From contig NC_061114.1 in NCBI RefSeq assembly GCF_002878395.1, forward strand, positions 146,630,545-146,694,544: a stretch of 64,000 nt of DNA, written 5' to 3'. The position numbers and the translations under genes were made by a program. This DNA is from Capsicum annuum (lineage: Eukaryota; Streptophyta; Magnoliopsida; Solanales; Solanaceae). Below, piece after piece: positions 1-11,256 of the stretch (positions are counted from its first letter, which is position 1; every line of letters begins with the position of its first letter). The notes beneath the pieces were generated by a model. The model was not told the origin of the DNA, made no database searches, and saw only the letters and a list, made by a program, of their open reading frames with translations.

Positions 1-537
1 CAATAAAGAAAGATAACTAGTTTGACATACAATATCACAACATCTAAGAACTAAAATATGTATCAAATACCAAGAACCTTATATCTAGTGATATCAATAC
101 CAAACTCCTATGTGAACCTAAGAGGAACTCAAGAATCCTAAGATCTCACGTTTCTAGCCAAAAAATAACACAAGTGTCACTACATTTACCCTAGTTACGG
201 TGGAGATATTCTCTCAAGAGAGAGATGTTTCAAGTGTTGAAAAAATATCCAAAATTAACTAAGGCTGAAAATAACCCTAACAAAAGCTACTTATAGTCTA
301 TTACAAAAAAGATAAAGATGACCAAGTCACCCTTAATGAAAAAGGGGCAGTCCTTGAGTGTAAGAAGGGACGGATTTGGAGTATTCTAAAGCCCCTCTCC
401 ACACTTCATAATGTGTAATCCCTTTGATGGACTTATAACAAACTCACACACGGCCATATTCATGAATATGCCTTGAAGTTTTTGTAACTCCCAAGCTTGG
501 ATCCTTATCAATGGTCTTAAGCTTGCTGCACCCGTAT
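1..537 (-). repeat. 3' LTR (partial) of minus-strand Ty3/gypsy element 1
   Basis: This stretch matches 6795-7348 closely in the same orientation, which makes the two the LTR pair of one minus-strand element. The window edge removes its terminal ~100 bases. Read on the minus strand, the inner end still carries the last ~45 codons of the polyprotein, ending near position 396, so coding sequence overlaps the LTR. Both copies hold the same ACACAAGTGTCAC-type stretch and an AGAGAG run. Confidence 0.8.
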
Positions 538-639
538 TATCCTCTCTATCTTAAAAGGATTTGACATCAAATTCCCAGCTATATCATCCTCAATGGTGTC
601 AATAAGTGAGAGGTCACACACATTGGATGTGTTGTGCAC

Positions 640-1640
640 CTGATATTTCGGAGGATGATCAGCCTTGTATACTTTGCTATTGATCCTTTCAAGCACTTGA
701 AAAGGACCATCACCCCTCAGGATTAACTTGTCTTTCCTTTGTGTTGTAAACTAATCTTTCCTAAGGTGCACCCATACCCAATCTCCCATTTCTAGAACAA
801 GCCTTCTCCTCCCCTTGTTGTCCCTCTTAGTAAATTTTTGGTTCCTCTTTTCAAGTTGTAGACTCACCTTTTCATGAAAATTTTTCGTGGTTGTGGCCCC
901 TTTGCTTCCATCTAAGCTCAACACAAGATCACTAGACAAAGGAGTTAGATCCAAAAGTGTAAGGAGGTTTAGGCCATATACACACTCAAAGGGAGATGAG
1001 TCGACATTGAAGTGCCAAACATACCCATACTTGAATGGATAACATGATTATAAGAAGACTCAACTAGGGGTAGGTGATCCTCCCAAGAAGTCATCTTACC
1101 TTTAACCATGGATCATAGCATAGAACCCAAGGCCCTATTTACTACTTTCGTTTGGCCATCGGTTTGTAGGTGGAAAAAGGTTGAAAATAGAAACTTTGAA
1201 CAAAGCCTAAACTACATCGACTTCCATTTATCTTAACAACATGTTCCACAAATAATGAAGCTACACTAGATACATCCTTACTCTTAGAACATGGGATGAA
1301 ATATGCCATCTTTGAGAATTGGTCATCCACAACAAAAATGCTATCCCTACCTCTTCTTGTCCTTGGAAGCCCCAAAACAAAGTCCATAAATATGTCACAC
1401 CAAGGATGTAAAGGAGTGGGAGGTGGGATATACAATCCTTGAGGGAGAAGGTGTGATTTGACACTTCTACAATCCATATATTGACCACAAAACTTAGCAA
1501 CATATTTGCGCAGCTTAGGCTAATAGAATTGTTCCTCTAAGATCCCAAGTGTCTTCTCAACCCCAAAGTGTCCAATTAAAATACCATCATGTATCTCTCT
1601 CACAAATAATTCTCTCCAAGAACTAGAGAGCACACACAAC
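640..1640 (-). pseudogene. Integrase of element 1 (broken)
   Basis: Reading down the minus strand from 1640 gives a degraded HHCC zinc-finger region (GHFG-type start; one cysteine of the CxxC pair is now Tyr). The core follows, with a WCDIFMDFVLGLPR-like segment at 1330-1420 that contains the first catalytic Asp, and then RRGRDSIFVV. The C-terminal part at 751-954 holds GDWVWVHLRKD, the segment preceding the GPY/F-type module, and this module continues to about 600. Several stops and frameshifts separate the pieces. Integrases of this family insert the cDNA into chromatin. The copy cannot be functional. Confidence 0.85.
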
Positions 1641-1799
1641 CTTCTTTCTTTGAAAAGTACCCATCAAACTAAGAATAGGGAGTGGAATTCCCATCCTTGA
1701 GCTACTTTTCCCTACCCCACTCTTCATATTTCTAAAATATAAGAGCAAAGGTAGGGTCCTTGGGATACAATAATTTGAGGCTCTCAAATCCCATCAACT

Positions 1800-2178
1800 T
1801 GGAACATAAGGTAGAAATATTCACGTGTTACCTAGATAATAGGTTGGTAACAATATTTTCCTTTCCTTTTTTGTAGTGAATGCCATAAGGAAAGGTCACT
1901 AGGAATTCAATTCACTTAGCATGAAATTTGTTGAGCTCATCTTAGGACCTAAGATATTTCAAGGATTCATGGTTCGTTCGGATCACAAACTCTTCATGCC
2001 ACAAGTAGTGTTGCCAATTACCTAAAGCTCTAATCAAGGCATATAACTCTAGATCATAAGTGGAATAATTTAGATTCACGCCCTTGAGATTTTCACTAAA
2101 ATAGGAAATAGGTTTGAGATCTTGCATTAAGATGGCCCCTATTCCTAGTTTACTTGCATCACAGTCAACTTCAAACAT
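1800..2178 (-). pseudogene. RNase H domain of element 1 (broken)
   Basis: The minus-strand frame at 1942-2178 reads [13 protein letters not shown], then [15 protein letters not shown], then [13 protein letters not shown]. These are the three conserved blocks of the Ty3/gypsy RNase H, including the D of DAS, the E of YDLEL and the D-to-N change in TNHESLKYL (canonically TDHxSLKYL). In life it degrades the RNA strand of the RNA-DNA hybrid. It sits directly after the RT, as expected in pol. A stop between 2178 and 2197 cuts it from the RT frame. Confidence 0.88.
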
Positions 2179-2196
2179 CTTATCAAAGTTGGGTAA

Positions 2197-2990
2197 TTAT
2201 AACAAAGGGGTAGAAATGAGCATATCTTTCAAGGTTTCAAAGGCCGTAGCTTGTTCATTACCCCACTTAAATGGTTGATCTTTTTGGATGACCTCAGTCA
2301 AGGGAGTGATAATGTTATGAAACCCTTTGACAAAGTACCTATAAAAACTAGCCAACCCATGGAAGCTTCGGACTTCACTAATGGATTTTTGAGTTGGCCA
2401 ATTCTTTATAGCCTCTATCTTGGATTCATCTACTTCGACTCCTCTTGAGCTTACAACAAACCCCAAGAACACAACTTCATCAACACCAAAAGAACATTTA
2501 TCAAGATTAGAATACAACTTTTCCTTTCTATGGACATCAAAGACACTCTGCAAATGTATCATATGTCCTTCAAGGGACTTACTATAAACCAAGATATCAT
2601 CAAAATACACAACAACAAAATTTCTGATGAACAGTTTCGTCACATGATTCTTTAACCGCATGAAAGTCCTAGGAGGATTAGTAAGGCCGAATTGTTTGAC
2701 CATCCATTCATAGAGACCAAATTTGGTGTTGAAGGCGGTTTTTCATTCATCACCCAGTTGTATTCTAATATGGTGATAGCTACTACTAAGATCAATCTTT
2801 GAAAACACACAAGAGCCACTCAACTCATCAAGTATATCATCTAATCTAGGAATGAGATAGCGATACTTTATCGTGATTTTGTTAATGGCCCGACAGTCCA
2901 AACACATGCACCAAGTTCCATTTTTATTTATCACTAACAATATCAGGTTCACACAAGGACTCTTACTTTATTTGATTACCCCCTTTTAAG
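2197..2990 (-). pseudogene. Reverse transcriptase of element 1 (broken)
   Basis: Two minus-strand frames cover most of the Ty3/gypsy RT. Frame 2743-2952 has the [17 protein letters not shown] palm block and [15 protein letters not shown] with the first catalytic Asp. Frame 2197-2703 has FGLTNPPRTFMRLKN and the active-site YFDDILVYS, then LGFVVSSRGVEVD, the connection region (KIEAIKNWP) and the start of RNase H (FKWGNEQATAFETLK). The catalytic DD is intact. The copy is inactive because of a stop/frame break at about 2710-2740 and further stops upstream. Confidence 0.92.
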
Positions 2991-3623
2991 GAGTTTCTCA
3001 ACTTGTCTTTGAAGTTATTTGGTATCTATAGGGTTACTTTGATAAGCCAGTTTATTTACCAATTGTGAGCCTAACACGAAGTCTATTTGATGTTTAATTC
3101 CCCTAAGTTGGGGTAACCCTTATAGGAATTCCTTTGGAAATACATCTTCAAATTCTTGCAAAATAAGAGAAATAGAAAGGGGAGCAAGAGAAGTAGAAGG
3201 GTTAGTATCAAAAGCATAGGCTAGGAGAAGCATGAGTGTTGTGTCATCATGCTCCTTGAATAGATCCCTCTTCCTAGAAAACATCACCATAGCCTTTTTA
3301 ACCCTTGAAGTTGAGACTCCCCCGACTTTCTCACTCTTTCCATTTTAGGATTCCCTTCCCCTTTCCCCCTTTTCTTTCAACTCCCTTATTTGTTGATGAA
3401 CTTCACTCACTTGTGATGGTAAAAGTGGATCGAGTGTGAACTTTTTGCCCTTGAATTCAAATGAGTACCGGTTGGTTCTACCATCATGTTTGGTAGACCT
3501 ATCATATTTCTATGACCTACCTAATAGTAAGTGACACACTTGCATCAGGATTATACCACAAAATATCTTATCTTCATAGTTTTCCACCTTAAACTGGATC
3601 ACTACTTGTCAGGTTACTTTCAA

Positions 3624-3845
3624 TTATCTACACTTATTCAGCCATTGGATCTTATACGGGCTAGCATGTGGGATAGTAGGCATCTTTAAATAGTCAACCA
3701 TAGCAGCACTAGCAACATTTGCACAACTCCCACTATCAATAATCAAGGAACACACACCTCCCATAACAAGGCATTTGGTATGAAAAAGGTTCTCTCTTTG
3801 ACTAGGATCATCCAATTCCTTACTAATCATACCTCTACTCAACAC
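3624..3845 (-). pseudogene. Retroviral-type aspartic protease region of element 1
   Basis: The minus-strand frame contains CSLIIDSGSCANVAS, where DSG is the catalytic triad of a pepsin-like retrotransposon protease, followed by a YLKMPTIPHASPYKIQWL-type segment typical of the region just after it. The protease releases gag and pol products inside the particle. It lies between the gag zinc knuckle (4032-4073) and the RT, the correct pol order. The spacer 2991-3623 is pol linker with several stops. Confidence 0.85.
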
Positions 3846-4031
3846 AAAATTAGGTACCTCAAGTTCACCATCTTGTGGCCAAGTATCCTCCTCATCACCC
3901 TCACCTTGTTTTTTGGCTTCTCTTTGCTCTTAATTTTAAGATTCATCATCATATTTATCCGGTTCAATTCCCACCTCTTCCCTAAGGTAATATAATTTTC
4001 ACTCCCTTAGGCTTACATTCTTCTAGTTTGG

Positions 4032-4073
4032 ACAGTCACTAGTCTTGTGTCTCCACCCTTGACATTTGGAGCA
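4032..4073 (-). other. CCHC zinc knuckle of element 1 gag
   Basis: Minus-strand translation gives C-S-K-C-Q-G-W-R-H-K-T-S-D-C, an exact CX2CX4HX4C nucleic-acid-binding knuckle with all four ligands kept. Confidence 0.9.
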
Positions 4074-5141
4074 TTAAAATCCCTTAGAATTGGAAATAGG
4101 ATTCGATTTACCTTCAAACCTAGGTGGTTGATGTTGGGCAGCCTTGGTCATGGGTTGAGATGAATAAGATGGGGTATTTTTAGGCTTGTTCCATCCTGGC
4201 GATGACTGAGTCACCTCACCTCTTTGTTAGTAGACCAACCCAAGGCTTGAAAACTCTTTGCCATGTACTCTTCTTGATCTCCCTTTCAATCTCTAAAGTC
4301 GCTTGGAATATACCATCAATAGTCTCAAAATGATCAAGTTTCAAAATGAGTTGTTGAAACTCATCATAGTAAGCCATGACGTTGTTACTACCTTACCTCA
4401 AATTGTACAATTTGGCAATGAGTTCACGTTGTTAGCTCTCCGGTAAGTACCTTTGCCTCATAAGGTACCTTAAAATAATCCAAGGAGGGGGTTGTCCCTC
4501 AATCAATACATTTCCAAACCATTTGACATACTCCTACCAAGTAGTAGAATAACCTTCAAAGTGAGCTATCACATAACAAATTTTGTTTCCTCGATAAGAT
4601 TATTAACTTGGAAGATTATCTCACATGCACTCCCATGCAAGAAACTCTTCGGGATCACTCTCACCTTTAAAGATTGGAAGACCCACCTTGATGGAGTTTA
4701 TTCCTACATCCCTATCTCTATTGCCTTGATGATTCTCGTGGCCAACTTTACCTCATGCCCAGGAAATTCCCTTGGTCCCATATGCCTTCCTCTCATCCCT
4801 TATTCCATTATATATGTTTAATCATAAGATCCATTCCACTCTTATTGATCCTCTCTACCATATTCTTCTACATGGATCAGTGGATTTTGGACAAGTGAAA
4901 CTTAATATAGAGGATTTAGATTTGGTAGAGGTGGAGGCCTTTGGTTTAGTGGGGCTTGGAATGGAGGGTTCAGATTTAGGGGTGGAATTTGGGTTCTAAG
5001 TCCTTCTTGTTAGACTTGATTAAGTTGAAGCTGGATTGGTCTATTAGGGTCTCGACTTTGGGAATATTGGGTGGCTTGATTTGTTGCATTTGGTGGTGGT
5101 ATTAGTGGATTTAATAGTTGGTGTAAAGTCTCGAGGGTAAT

Positions 5142-5265
5142 GGTTACGAAAGTGCTATGATCATGCCCACCTAATAAAACATGGTAGTGTTGAGGAATAA
5201 AAGGGTTACGGAAGTGCTATGATCATGCCCACCTAATAAAACATGGTAGTGTTGAGGAATAGAAG
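5142..5265. repeat. 62-bp tandem duplication inside gag
   Basis: Two direct copies of 62 bp (5142-5203 and 5204-5265) differ at about two positions. Sixty-two is not a multiple of three, so the duplication also shifts the gag frame. Confidence 0.93.
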
Positions 5266-5463
5266 GGTGGTAATTCCTCTGAATCTCCACATGTTCCAAC
5301 CTCCCACTCAAAGTAGACAATCACCATACATCAATGTCATTTCCCCTTTGATTGACCCTACATCCGCCCCCAACCTTTCAAGGCTTTGTTGGATAGCCTC
5401 AAGTGTGGCCTTGAAAGTATCACTGGCATTCTGGTCCACGGTTTGGGAGGTTGTTCCCTCCAT

Positions 5464-6676
5464 TGCAAATGTACTTAAGAATCACCTACAAAACAATAAA
5501 CAAGTTAGGTCAAAATAGTCTCACCCCACTTTCACACTTCTAGTTACCTTACACTTAGCTTCAAAATTATTGTAAGTCAGCTTGTAACCCATGAGAAGTT
5601 GAGGGATGAGTTTGCTCTTGTCTGGAATATATTTTCATTTGAAAATCAAATAAATATTGTTGGACTTGATCCAAGAGTTTACAATAATTCAAAAAGATAA
5701 AAGCACACAACAAACGCACACACGAATAAAGCAGACTCAAAACTAACTCACAACCTAGTAGATGATTACTAATTTGTAAATTAGTATTAGAATCAATAAA
5801 GGAAACTATAGGAACAAAAAAAACTAAGAATCCAAAATTTTGAGCCTACAATTAGTGAGTTGTATGGAAATAGGTAATGTTGCAGTCTTGGATTGGTTGT
5901 GGATTTTGAAGAGTTCTTGTTTCTCCAACTTTGAATTTTTGTTCAACTTTCAATTTAGAAGAGTGAAAAATCAGCTTTGGGGAGAAGACAACAAGTTTTG
6001 GAGACTTATTTACATTCAAAAAGGTTTGACTTTGTTTGTACCTTTTTGGTAAAACACTTTTTTGAAGGGTTGTTAGCCCTTTCCTCATTTGTTAGTCTTG
6101 GAAAGTCCCCTTTTTCCCTTTTGGTAACAACTCTTTTGAAAATATTTTTATCCCCTAACTTATTTGGTATATTTTTTAGGGGTTATTTTCAAGAAAAACA
6201 CAAGACTACTCTTTTCCTCTTAGTCTTTAGATCAAAACACCACTATTGAAGATTCTTCTTGCAATAAGACATGAAAATTGATCAAGAACACCAAGCACCT
6301 TGAAAACCAAGATTTATGTTGGACCTCCAAATTATAACAACACTTTTTAAAACTCAAATCCGTAACAACAATATCAACAACACATCTTTAAACCTTGAAT
6401 CAACAACAACAACACCAACTACACACGTCCAAGCTTAGAATCCGCAACAACAATATATAGACAAGCTCAAACTTGGATCTAGACTCTATTAGTGTTAGTG
6501 AGGAAGAACTAACACTAGTAACAATCAAAACACACAAAGGACTCCTAAATATAGACTCAAAGTTTCGGCCAAGGTACAAATAAGAACAACTATTTCTCGG
6601 CCAAACAAGAACAAACGCTAATTTTTTTCAAGTTAACAAGCCCAAGATTGATTCTGTAGGAACGAAATCTACTTGA
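5464..6676. other. 5' untranslated leader of element 1
   Basis: The 1.2 kb between the primer site and the gag start on the minus strand holds no frame that I recognise. It is rich in AACAAC/CAACAACA runs near 6330-6420. Plus-strand frames here are A/T-driven and look accidental. Confidence 0.6.
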
Positions 6677-6687
6677 CTCTGATACCA
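6677..6687 (-). other. Primer-binding site of element 1 (initiator Met tRNA)
   Basis: The minus strand reads TGGTATCAGAG, complementary to the 3' end of plant initiator methionine tRNA. It starts 2 bases inside the LTR edge at 6690, as expected for the minus-strand-DNA primer. Confidence 0.9.
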
Positions 6688-6689
6688 AA

Positions 6690-7345
6690 TGATAGTAAAC
6701 AGCCCATAATACACAATATAACATGAAAATCAAGGATTTACGAGAACAAAACTACAATGCAATACAAGATAACAAGACACAACTTTAGCGGTTGCAATAA
6801 AGAGAGAGAACTAGTTTGACATATAATACCACAACATCTAAGAACTGAAATATGTATCAAATACTAAGACCCTTATACCTAGTGATATCAAAACCAAACT
6901 CCTGCGTGAACCCAAGAGGAACTCAAGCACCCCAAGAACTCATATTTCTAGCCAAAAGACAACACAAGTGTCACTATACTTACCCTAGTTATGGTGGAGC
7001 TATTCTCTTAAGAGAGAGAGAGAGAGATGTTTCAACTGTTTCAAGTGTTATAACAGTATCCAAAATGAACTAAGGCTGAAAATAACCCTAATAAAACTTA
7101 CTTATAGTCTATTACAAAAGAGATGAAAATGACCAAGTCACCCTTAATGAAAAAGGGACGGTCCTTGAGTGTAAGAAAGGGCAGCTTTGGAGTGTTCTAA
7201 GGTCTATCTTCACACTTCAATATGTGAAATCCCTTTGATTGACTTATAACAGACTCACACATGGCCATATTGTTGAACGTGCCTTGAAGTTTTTGTAACT
7301 CCCGAGCTTGACTCCTTGTGAATGGTCTTGAGCTTGTTGCACCCG
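6690..7345 (-). repeat. 5' LTR of element 1
   Basis: The LTR is bounded on the primer side by TGATAGTAAACAG (minus strand ...CTATCA, a CA end) and on the outer side by a minus-strand TGCAACAAG at about 7345. It matches 1-537. The minus frame 7197-7394 also encodes the TRSQARELQKLQ polyprotein tail seen in the other LTR. Homology between the copies runs ~7 bases past my chosen TG, so the outer edge could lie between 7342 and 7395. Confidence 0.78.
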
Positions 7346-7395
7346 TATCTGACCACTTTATCCTTCTAAGGAGGAATAGTTTAGGCGTTACCAAG

Positions 7396-7779
7396 ACTCA
7401 AACCACACCATTAAGAAAAGAAACTTATGTGCTTGTACAAAATGTTTGTTTATTTTCTTTCACAAGCATTGATAGATAGTGGTTTAAGTAATAATTATGA
7501 TTATTAAATTGCTCTTTTTATTTTATTTTAAAAAAGTCACTCATTTTTATCCATTATCCTATAAAATAACTCCTACAAAAATAATGCTAGAAATTGATGT
7601 AAATGGTCCCTTATGTTTGAATCCATCTAAAACAATTGCTAACTTAACGAATAATGACCTGAATAAATTGTTATGCAGATTTGTTTATGCTTTTAATATA
7701 CGCCATTTTAATTACTGTGTTTTATTTGTTTCATTTCATATAATCATTATTTGAATAGCCCTAAGATTCTAGGAAGCGT
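7396..7779. other. No recognisable feature
   Basis: AT-rich sequence with a plus-strand frame at 7497-7754 that has no domain or codon signal I can recognise. No repeat partner found in the window. Confidence 0.5.
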
Positions 7780-8575
7780 ATATTCAATCTGTTTTTAAAT
7801 TTGAATTCACAATTGTTTTTTTTTATGTACAAAAACTCAAGTCCTTATGGTACCTACTATAATTCGTTGATTGGTAAGACAAAATCATAGCCAAAAATGA
7901 TAAGTAATTTACTAACAGGCGTGAGAGAGAAAAATAGGATAAAAATATTAAATAAAATAATCAATAGAGAAATACACAAAACATTCATACAAATAGTGAG
8001 GGGAAAAACAAATATGTAAACAAATCCCTCAAGATCTGGTATAGTCAATAAAGAGTCACTATAACATAAGGAGTACTAAATGAGTACAATATATACAAAA
8101 TAGTCTTTGAAGTTACAAAACAAGACTAATTAAAATATAATGAGATAGATTACTTCAACCATAAAAAACTCACCCTAAATCTTCGATCAACAGCTCTGCA
8201 CCATGATGGCATCAGTGGCAATGACTTGTACTAGGATTTACAGTATAAGTATCAAAAGATGCAATACTTAGTAAGCATCATAAGTGCACGGAGATCAAAT
8301 AAAATAGAAGTATAAAGTGTGAATATATTATAAAGGTAAGAAAAGAGGGGTCAGAAAGAGGGTAATAGGCTAAAGCTAGATAATTAGGAGAAATATATGT
8401 AAACAACTTAAAATGCATAAATAAGTATCTAACTATTACCTAATTGGACCCCTATAAAGTTTGAAAGGTACACAAAATAATAAATAAACCCAACCGCCTC
8501 TAACCACGGTAAATGTAGACAACAACCCAAACCAAATATAAACAAGGCCCAAAAGTGTAATACCCCGTGTTTGGA
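7780..8575 (-). repeat. Old LTR relic (relative of the 50342-51610 LTR), left half
   Basis: The stretch around 8400-8560 (CCTAATTGGACCCCTATAAA, then ACCCAACC) resembles 51020-51110 in the same orientation, and the pieces before it also follow the order seen from 50577. It appears to be a minus-strand LTR fragment of the 4.2-kb-LTR lineage, interrupted by the insertion at 8576. The left edge is uncertain. Confidence 0.5.
8571..8575. repeat. Left target-site duplication AAAAG
   Basis: AAAAG directly precedes the LTR start TGTAATACC and is repeated at 17052-17056 directly after the matching 3' LTR end. Confidence 0.85.
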
Positions 8576-9752
8576 AGCTACTATACATCATACGACTCAT
8601 TCCCTTGAGTCATACATACTCCATACGAGTCGTGTATGGTAACTCGTACCTAGGGCAGTGTGGAGTAGATAAAGTCTATATTAGATATGAGTTGACCCTA
8701 CAAGTCAATGATCATGGTATGAGCTGTATGAAGTGAAGTCGTGAGTTCAGCAGAATAGATTCCTTAAGTTTTAGTCCAAGATACGATTGGCTATTTCCTA
8801 GTTGTATAGACAAGTAACGAGTCATATGTTACCACTCGTATATTGACCAGGTATACTATCCTTGATTCTGACAAGATTATGAGTGGATGGGCCTAGTCAT
8901 ACCCTCACCATACGAGTCGTATGTTTGACCCATAAAGACTGGCGAGCATTTCAGTAAAGTTTAGTTAAAGGGCTTTTTGGTCTTTTTCCCTCTTATAACT
9001 CCCAACCCATGACCCATAACCCTTCAAGAGGTATTGTTTCCCTCTATTCCTTAATGAAATAACAACACTTTCCTCCTTCCATCTTTTAGAACATCAAGAT
9101 TCGGGTTCCTCTTACTAGTTCATATTTTAAGTCCCAAAGTTCAAGCTTTCTTCACAAGTCAAGAAATTTTAGGTATGTGTATTTTATTAACAAGGTTATT
9201 CTTCCATCCTTGTGTCTAAAAAGCATGATTTTAAGGTTGATTTTTCTTGTTTTGAATTAGGGTTTATACCCAAATAGCTATATTCTTGAAGTATGATACC
9301 ACCAAGTGATTGAAAGATTTAAGTGCATCAAGGTTTACATATATTCATTTTTTGACTTATAAGTTTTGTATTATAATTTGAATTTCATTATCTTAATTGG
9401 ATCTTGTTGAATATTTCAAGGGGATTATTGAGCATGATATTTATTATGAATTTCTATGAAGTAAAGCATGAATTCCAAGTCCTAAGTGCATGCATTAAGT
9501 TTACAAGAAAGTTTAAGCTTTTTAAACTTCATTCACATACATTAAAGCATAATTCAAGGAAGATTGATCTTTTGATCTAAAGATAAAATATAAAATCCAC
9601 AATTGTTTATCTTGATTATGATTTAAAGTAAAGAGAAGCATAAATGATTTCCATTTTGAAAACTCTTATGCTATTTTAAGGTGGATTTCTTACGTATGAG
9701 CATATAAATATTCTGGGAGTATTATTTAGCATCGAGAAGGGAATACGGATGA
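8576..9752 (+). repeat. 5' LTR (3'-truncated) of element 2
   Basis: It starts TGTAATACC and matches 14978-16175 base for base with scattered differences. Homology stops at about 9752, where the sequence jumps into an integrase frame with no primer site between. The last ~0.9 kb of the LTR, its primer site, gag and most of pol are therefore gone through a deletion. A TATAAATA at 9703-9710 is shared with the other LTR. Confidence 0.9.
9703..9710 (+). promoter_or_regulatory. Candidate LTR TATA box
   Basis: TATAAATA lies in the sequence GAGCATATAAATATTCTGGG, which is conserved in the partner LTR at 16129-16136. The conserved position supports a promoter role, but this is inference. Confidence 0.45.
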
Positions 9753-10960
9753 ACAGGTTAAGATTGACCATCAGAAGCCAAGTGGGTCCATGAAAGAGTT
9801 CAGTATTCCCACCTAGAAGTGGGAAGAAGTGAACATGGACTTTGTGATGGATTTTCCTCGTACTCGTCGCCAGCATGATTTAGTTTAGGTCATTGTAGAC
9901 AAGATGACCAAATCAGCTCATTTTCTACTACTCCATACCTCTTATTCCGCTGAGGATTATGCCAAACTCTATATTAGGGAGTTGGTCAGATTGCACGGTG
10001 TTCCATTGTCCATTATCTCAAATAGAGATACCCAGTTTACCTCTCATTTTTGGAAAACATTCCAAAAGGTTCTTGGTACCTGAGTTCACCTCAGTACAAT
10101 CTTTTATCATCAGACAGATGGTCAAGTAGAAAGGACCATTCAGACTTTAGAAGCTATGCTACGAGCGTGTGCAATAGACTTTAAAGGTTGTTGGGATGAC
10201 CACTTTCCTTTGATTTAGTTTGCATATAACAACAACTATCATTCCAATATTCAAATGGCTCTATTTAAGGCACTTATGAAAGGTGGTGTAGATCTCCCAT
10301 CGGTTGGTTTGAAGTGGGTGAGGCCTCAGTGGTAGGGCCTGACTTGTTATTTGATACCTTACAGAAAGTTTAGTTGATCAGGTAAAGGCTTAAGACAGCT
10401 CAGAGCTAAGAAAAATCATACGCAGATGTACGTAGAAAGGATCTCGAGTTCGAGATTGGTGAATTTGTGTATTTGAAAATCTCTCTTATGAAAGGAGTGG
10501 AGAGATTTGCAAGAAGGGGAAACTCAGCCCCCGATATGTCGGTCCTAACCGAATTCTCAACCATTTTAGAAAGGTAGCTTACGAGTTTGAGTTGCCTTCA
10601 GACTTAGCTTCAGTATATCTAGTGTTCTATGTCTCCTCGCTTATGAAATGCATAGGCGACCCAGTAGTCGTAGTCCCTATAGAGGCATAGATATTCAGAA
10701 TAGCCTTTCTTATAGAAAGACTCTCATTGAAATTATTGATTAGCAGATTCACAGATTGAGGAACCAAGAAGTCCCTCTAGTCAAAGTTCTTTGGAGAAAT
10801 CACTCCATTAAAGGAGCTACTTGGGAAGAAGAGGTAGACATAAGGACCAAGTATCCTCACCTCTTCTCTGAAAATTCAAACTTAGCCCAAGGTAACAAGC
10901 TTATTTTGAATTTATCAGTCTTATGTTCAGATATAGGTACCAACTTGGTATCAATTAATT
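9753..10960 (+). pseudogene. Integrase of nested element 3 (broken)
   Basis: The frame opens inside the zinc-finger tail (QQVKIDHQKPSG), then gives MDFVMDFPRTRRQHD with the first catalytic Asp. Next come the second-Asp block ISNRDTQFTSHFWKTFQK, in which the catalytic Asp is now Asn at 10021-10023, and DGQVERTIQTLEAMLRA with the catalytic Glu. The C-terminal half (10380-10860) has a SSRLVN..LKISLMKGV-type segment and VPLVKVLWRNHSIKGATWEEE, the usual tail of Tekay/Del-like pol. Stops and frameshifts are present. It belongs with the PPT and LTR at 11238-13751, not with the LTR before it. Confidence 0.85.
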
Positions 10961-11237
10961 AATGTTATATTCTCAGTCATGTATTCACAAATAAGTTCAA
11001 TGTACTCATGCATCATACATACATGTCCAGTATATAAGCTCAGCTTATAAGTAATCCTAGTAATGCATTCATGAATTATGTTCAGCCATACACTCATGCA
11101 TAAGATATGCATGTTCAGTATGATAATTCAGTATATCAGTAATTTCAGCCATGAAATTCTGCTTCAGTTGTGTATGTCCAGTGTCTAATCTAATCTATCA
11201 GTATTCTCAACTTAATTAGTCTTATTCGAGGATGAAT
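10961..11237 (+). other. 3' untranslated region of element 3
   Basis: Non-coding tail between the end of pol and the polypurine tract, with repeated CATGCAT/ATGCATG words (for example around 11005, 11070 and 11095). No frame recognised. Confidence 0.55.
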
Positions 11238-11256
11238 GTTCCCAAGGGAGAGATAT
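11238..11256 (+). other. Polypurine tract of element 3
   Basis: TTCCCAAGGGAGAGATAT stands directly before the LTR start, after the GAGGATGAATG motif that precedes the tract in all elements of this type here. Confidence 0.8.

Larger units (their letters stand above)
3990..5463 (-). pseudogene. gag of element 1 (broken)
   Basis: A start codon at 5463-5461 opens a frame beginning MEGTTSQTVDQNASD, followed by a heptad-like LEAIQQSLERLGADV stretch that is probably a short coiled coil. This is the usual N-terminus of gag in this type of element. The C-terminal CCHC zinc knuckle is at 4032-4073. The frame is destroyed by a 62-bp tandem duplication (5142-5265) and several stops. Gag forms the virus-like particle and binds the RNA. 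Its family is clear from position and knuckle; the capsid part is too eroded to subclassify. Confidence 0.8.

Noticed and set aside
4492..4821. 109-codon plus-strand frame
   Set aside because: Antisense shadow of the minus-strand gag of element 1.
6677..6687. tRNA-like word TGGTATCAGAG as part of a tRNA gene
   Set aside because: Only the 3' end complement is present, next to an LTR, as a primer site. The same holds at 20102, 43566, 50325 and 61572. No cloverleaf around any of them.
7497..7754. 85-codon plus-strand frame as a small gene
   Set aside because: AT-driven composition with no motif, partner or promoter context.
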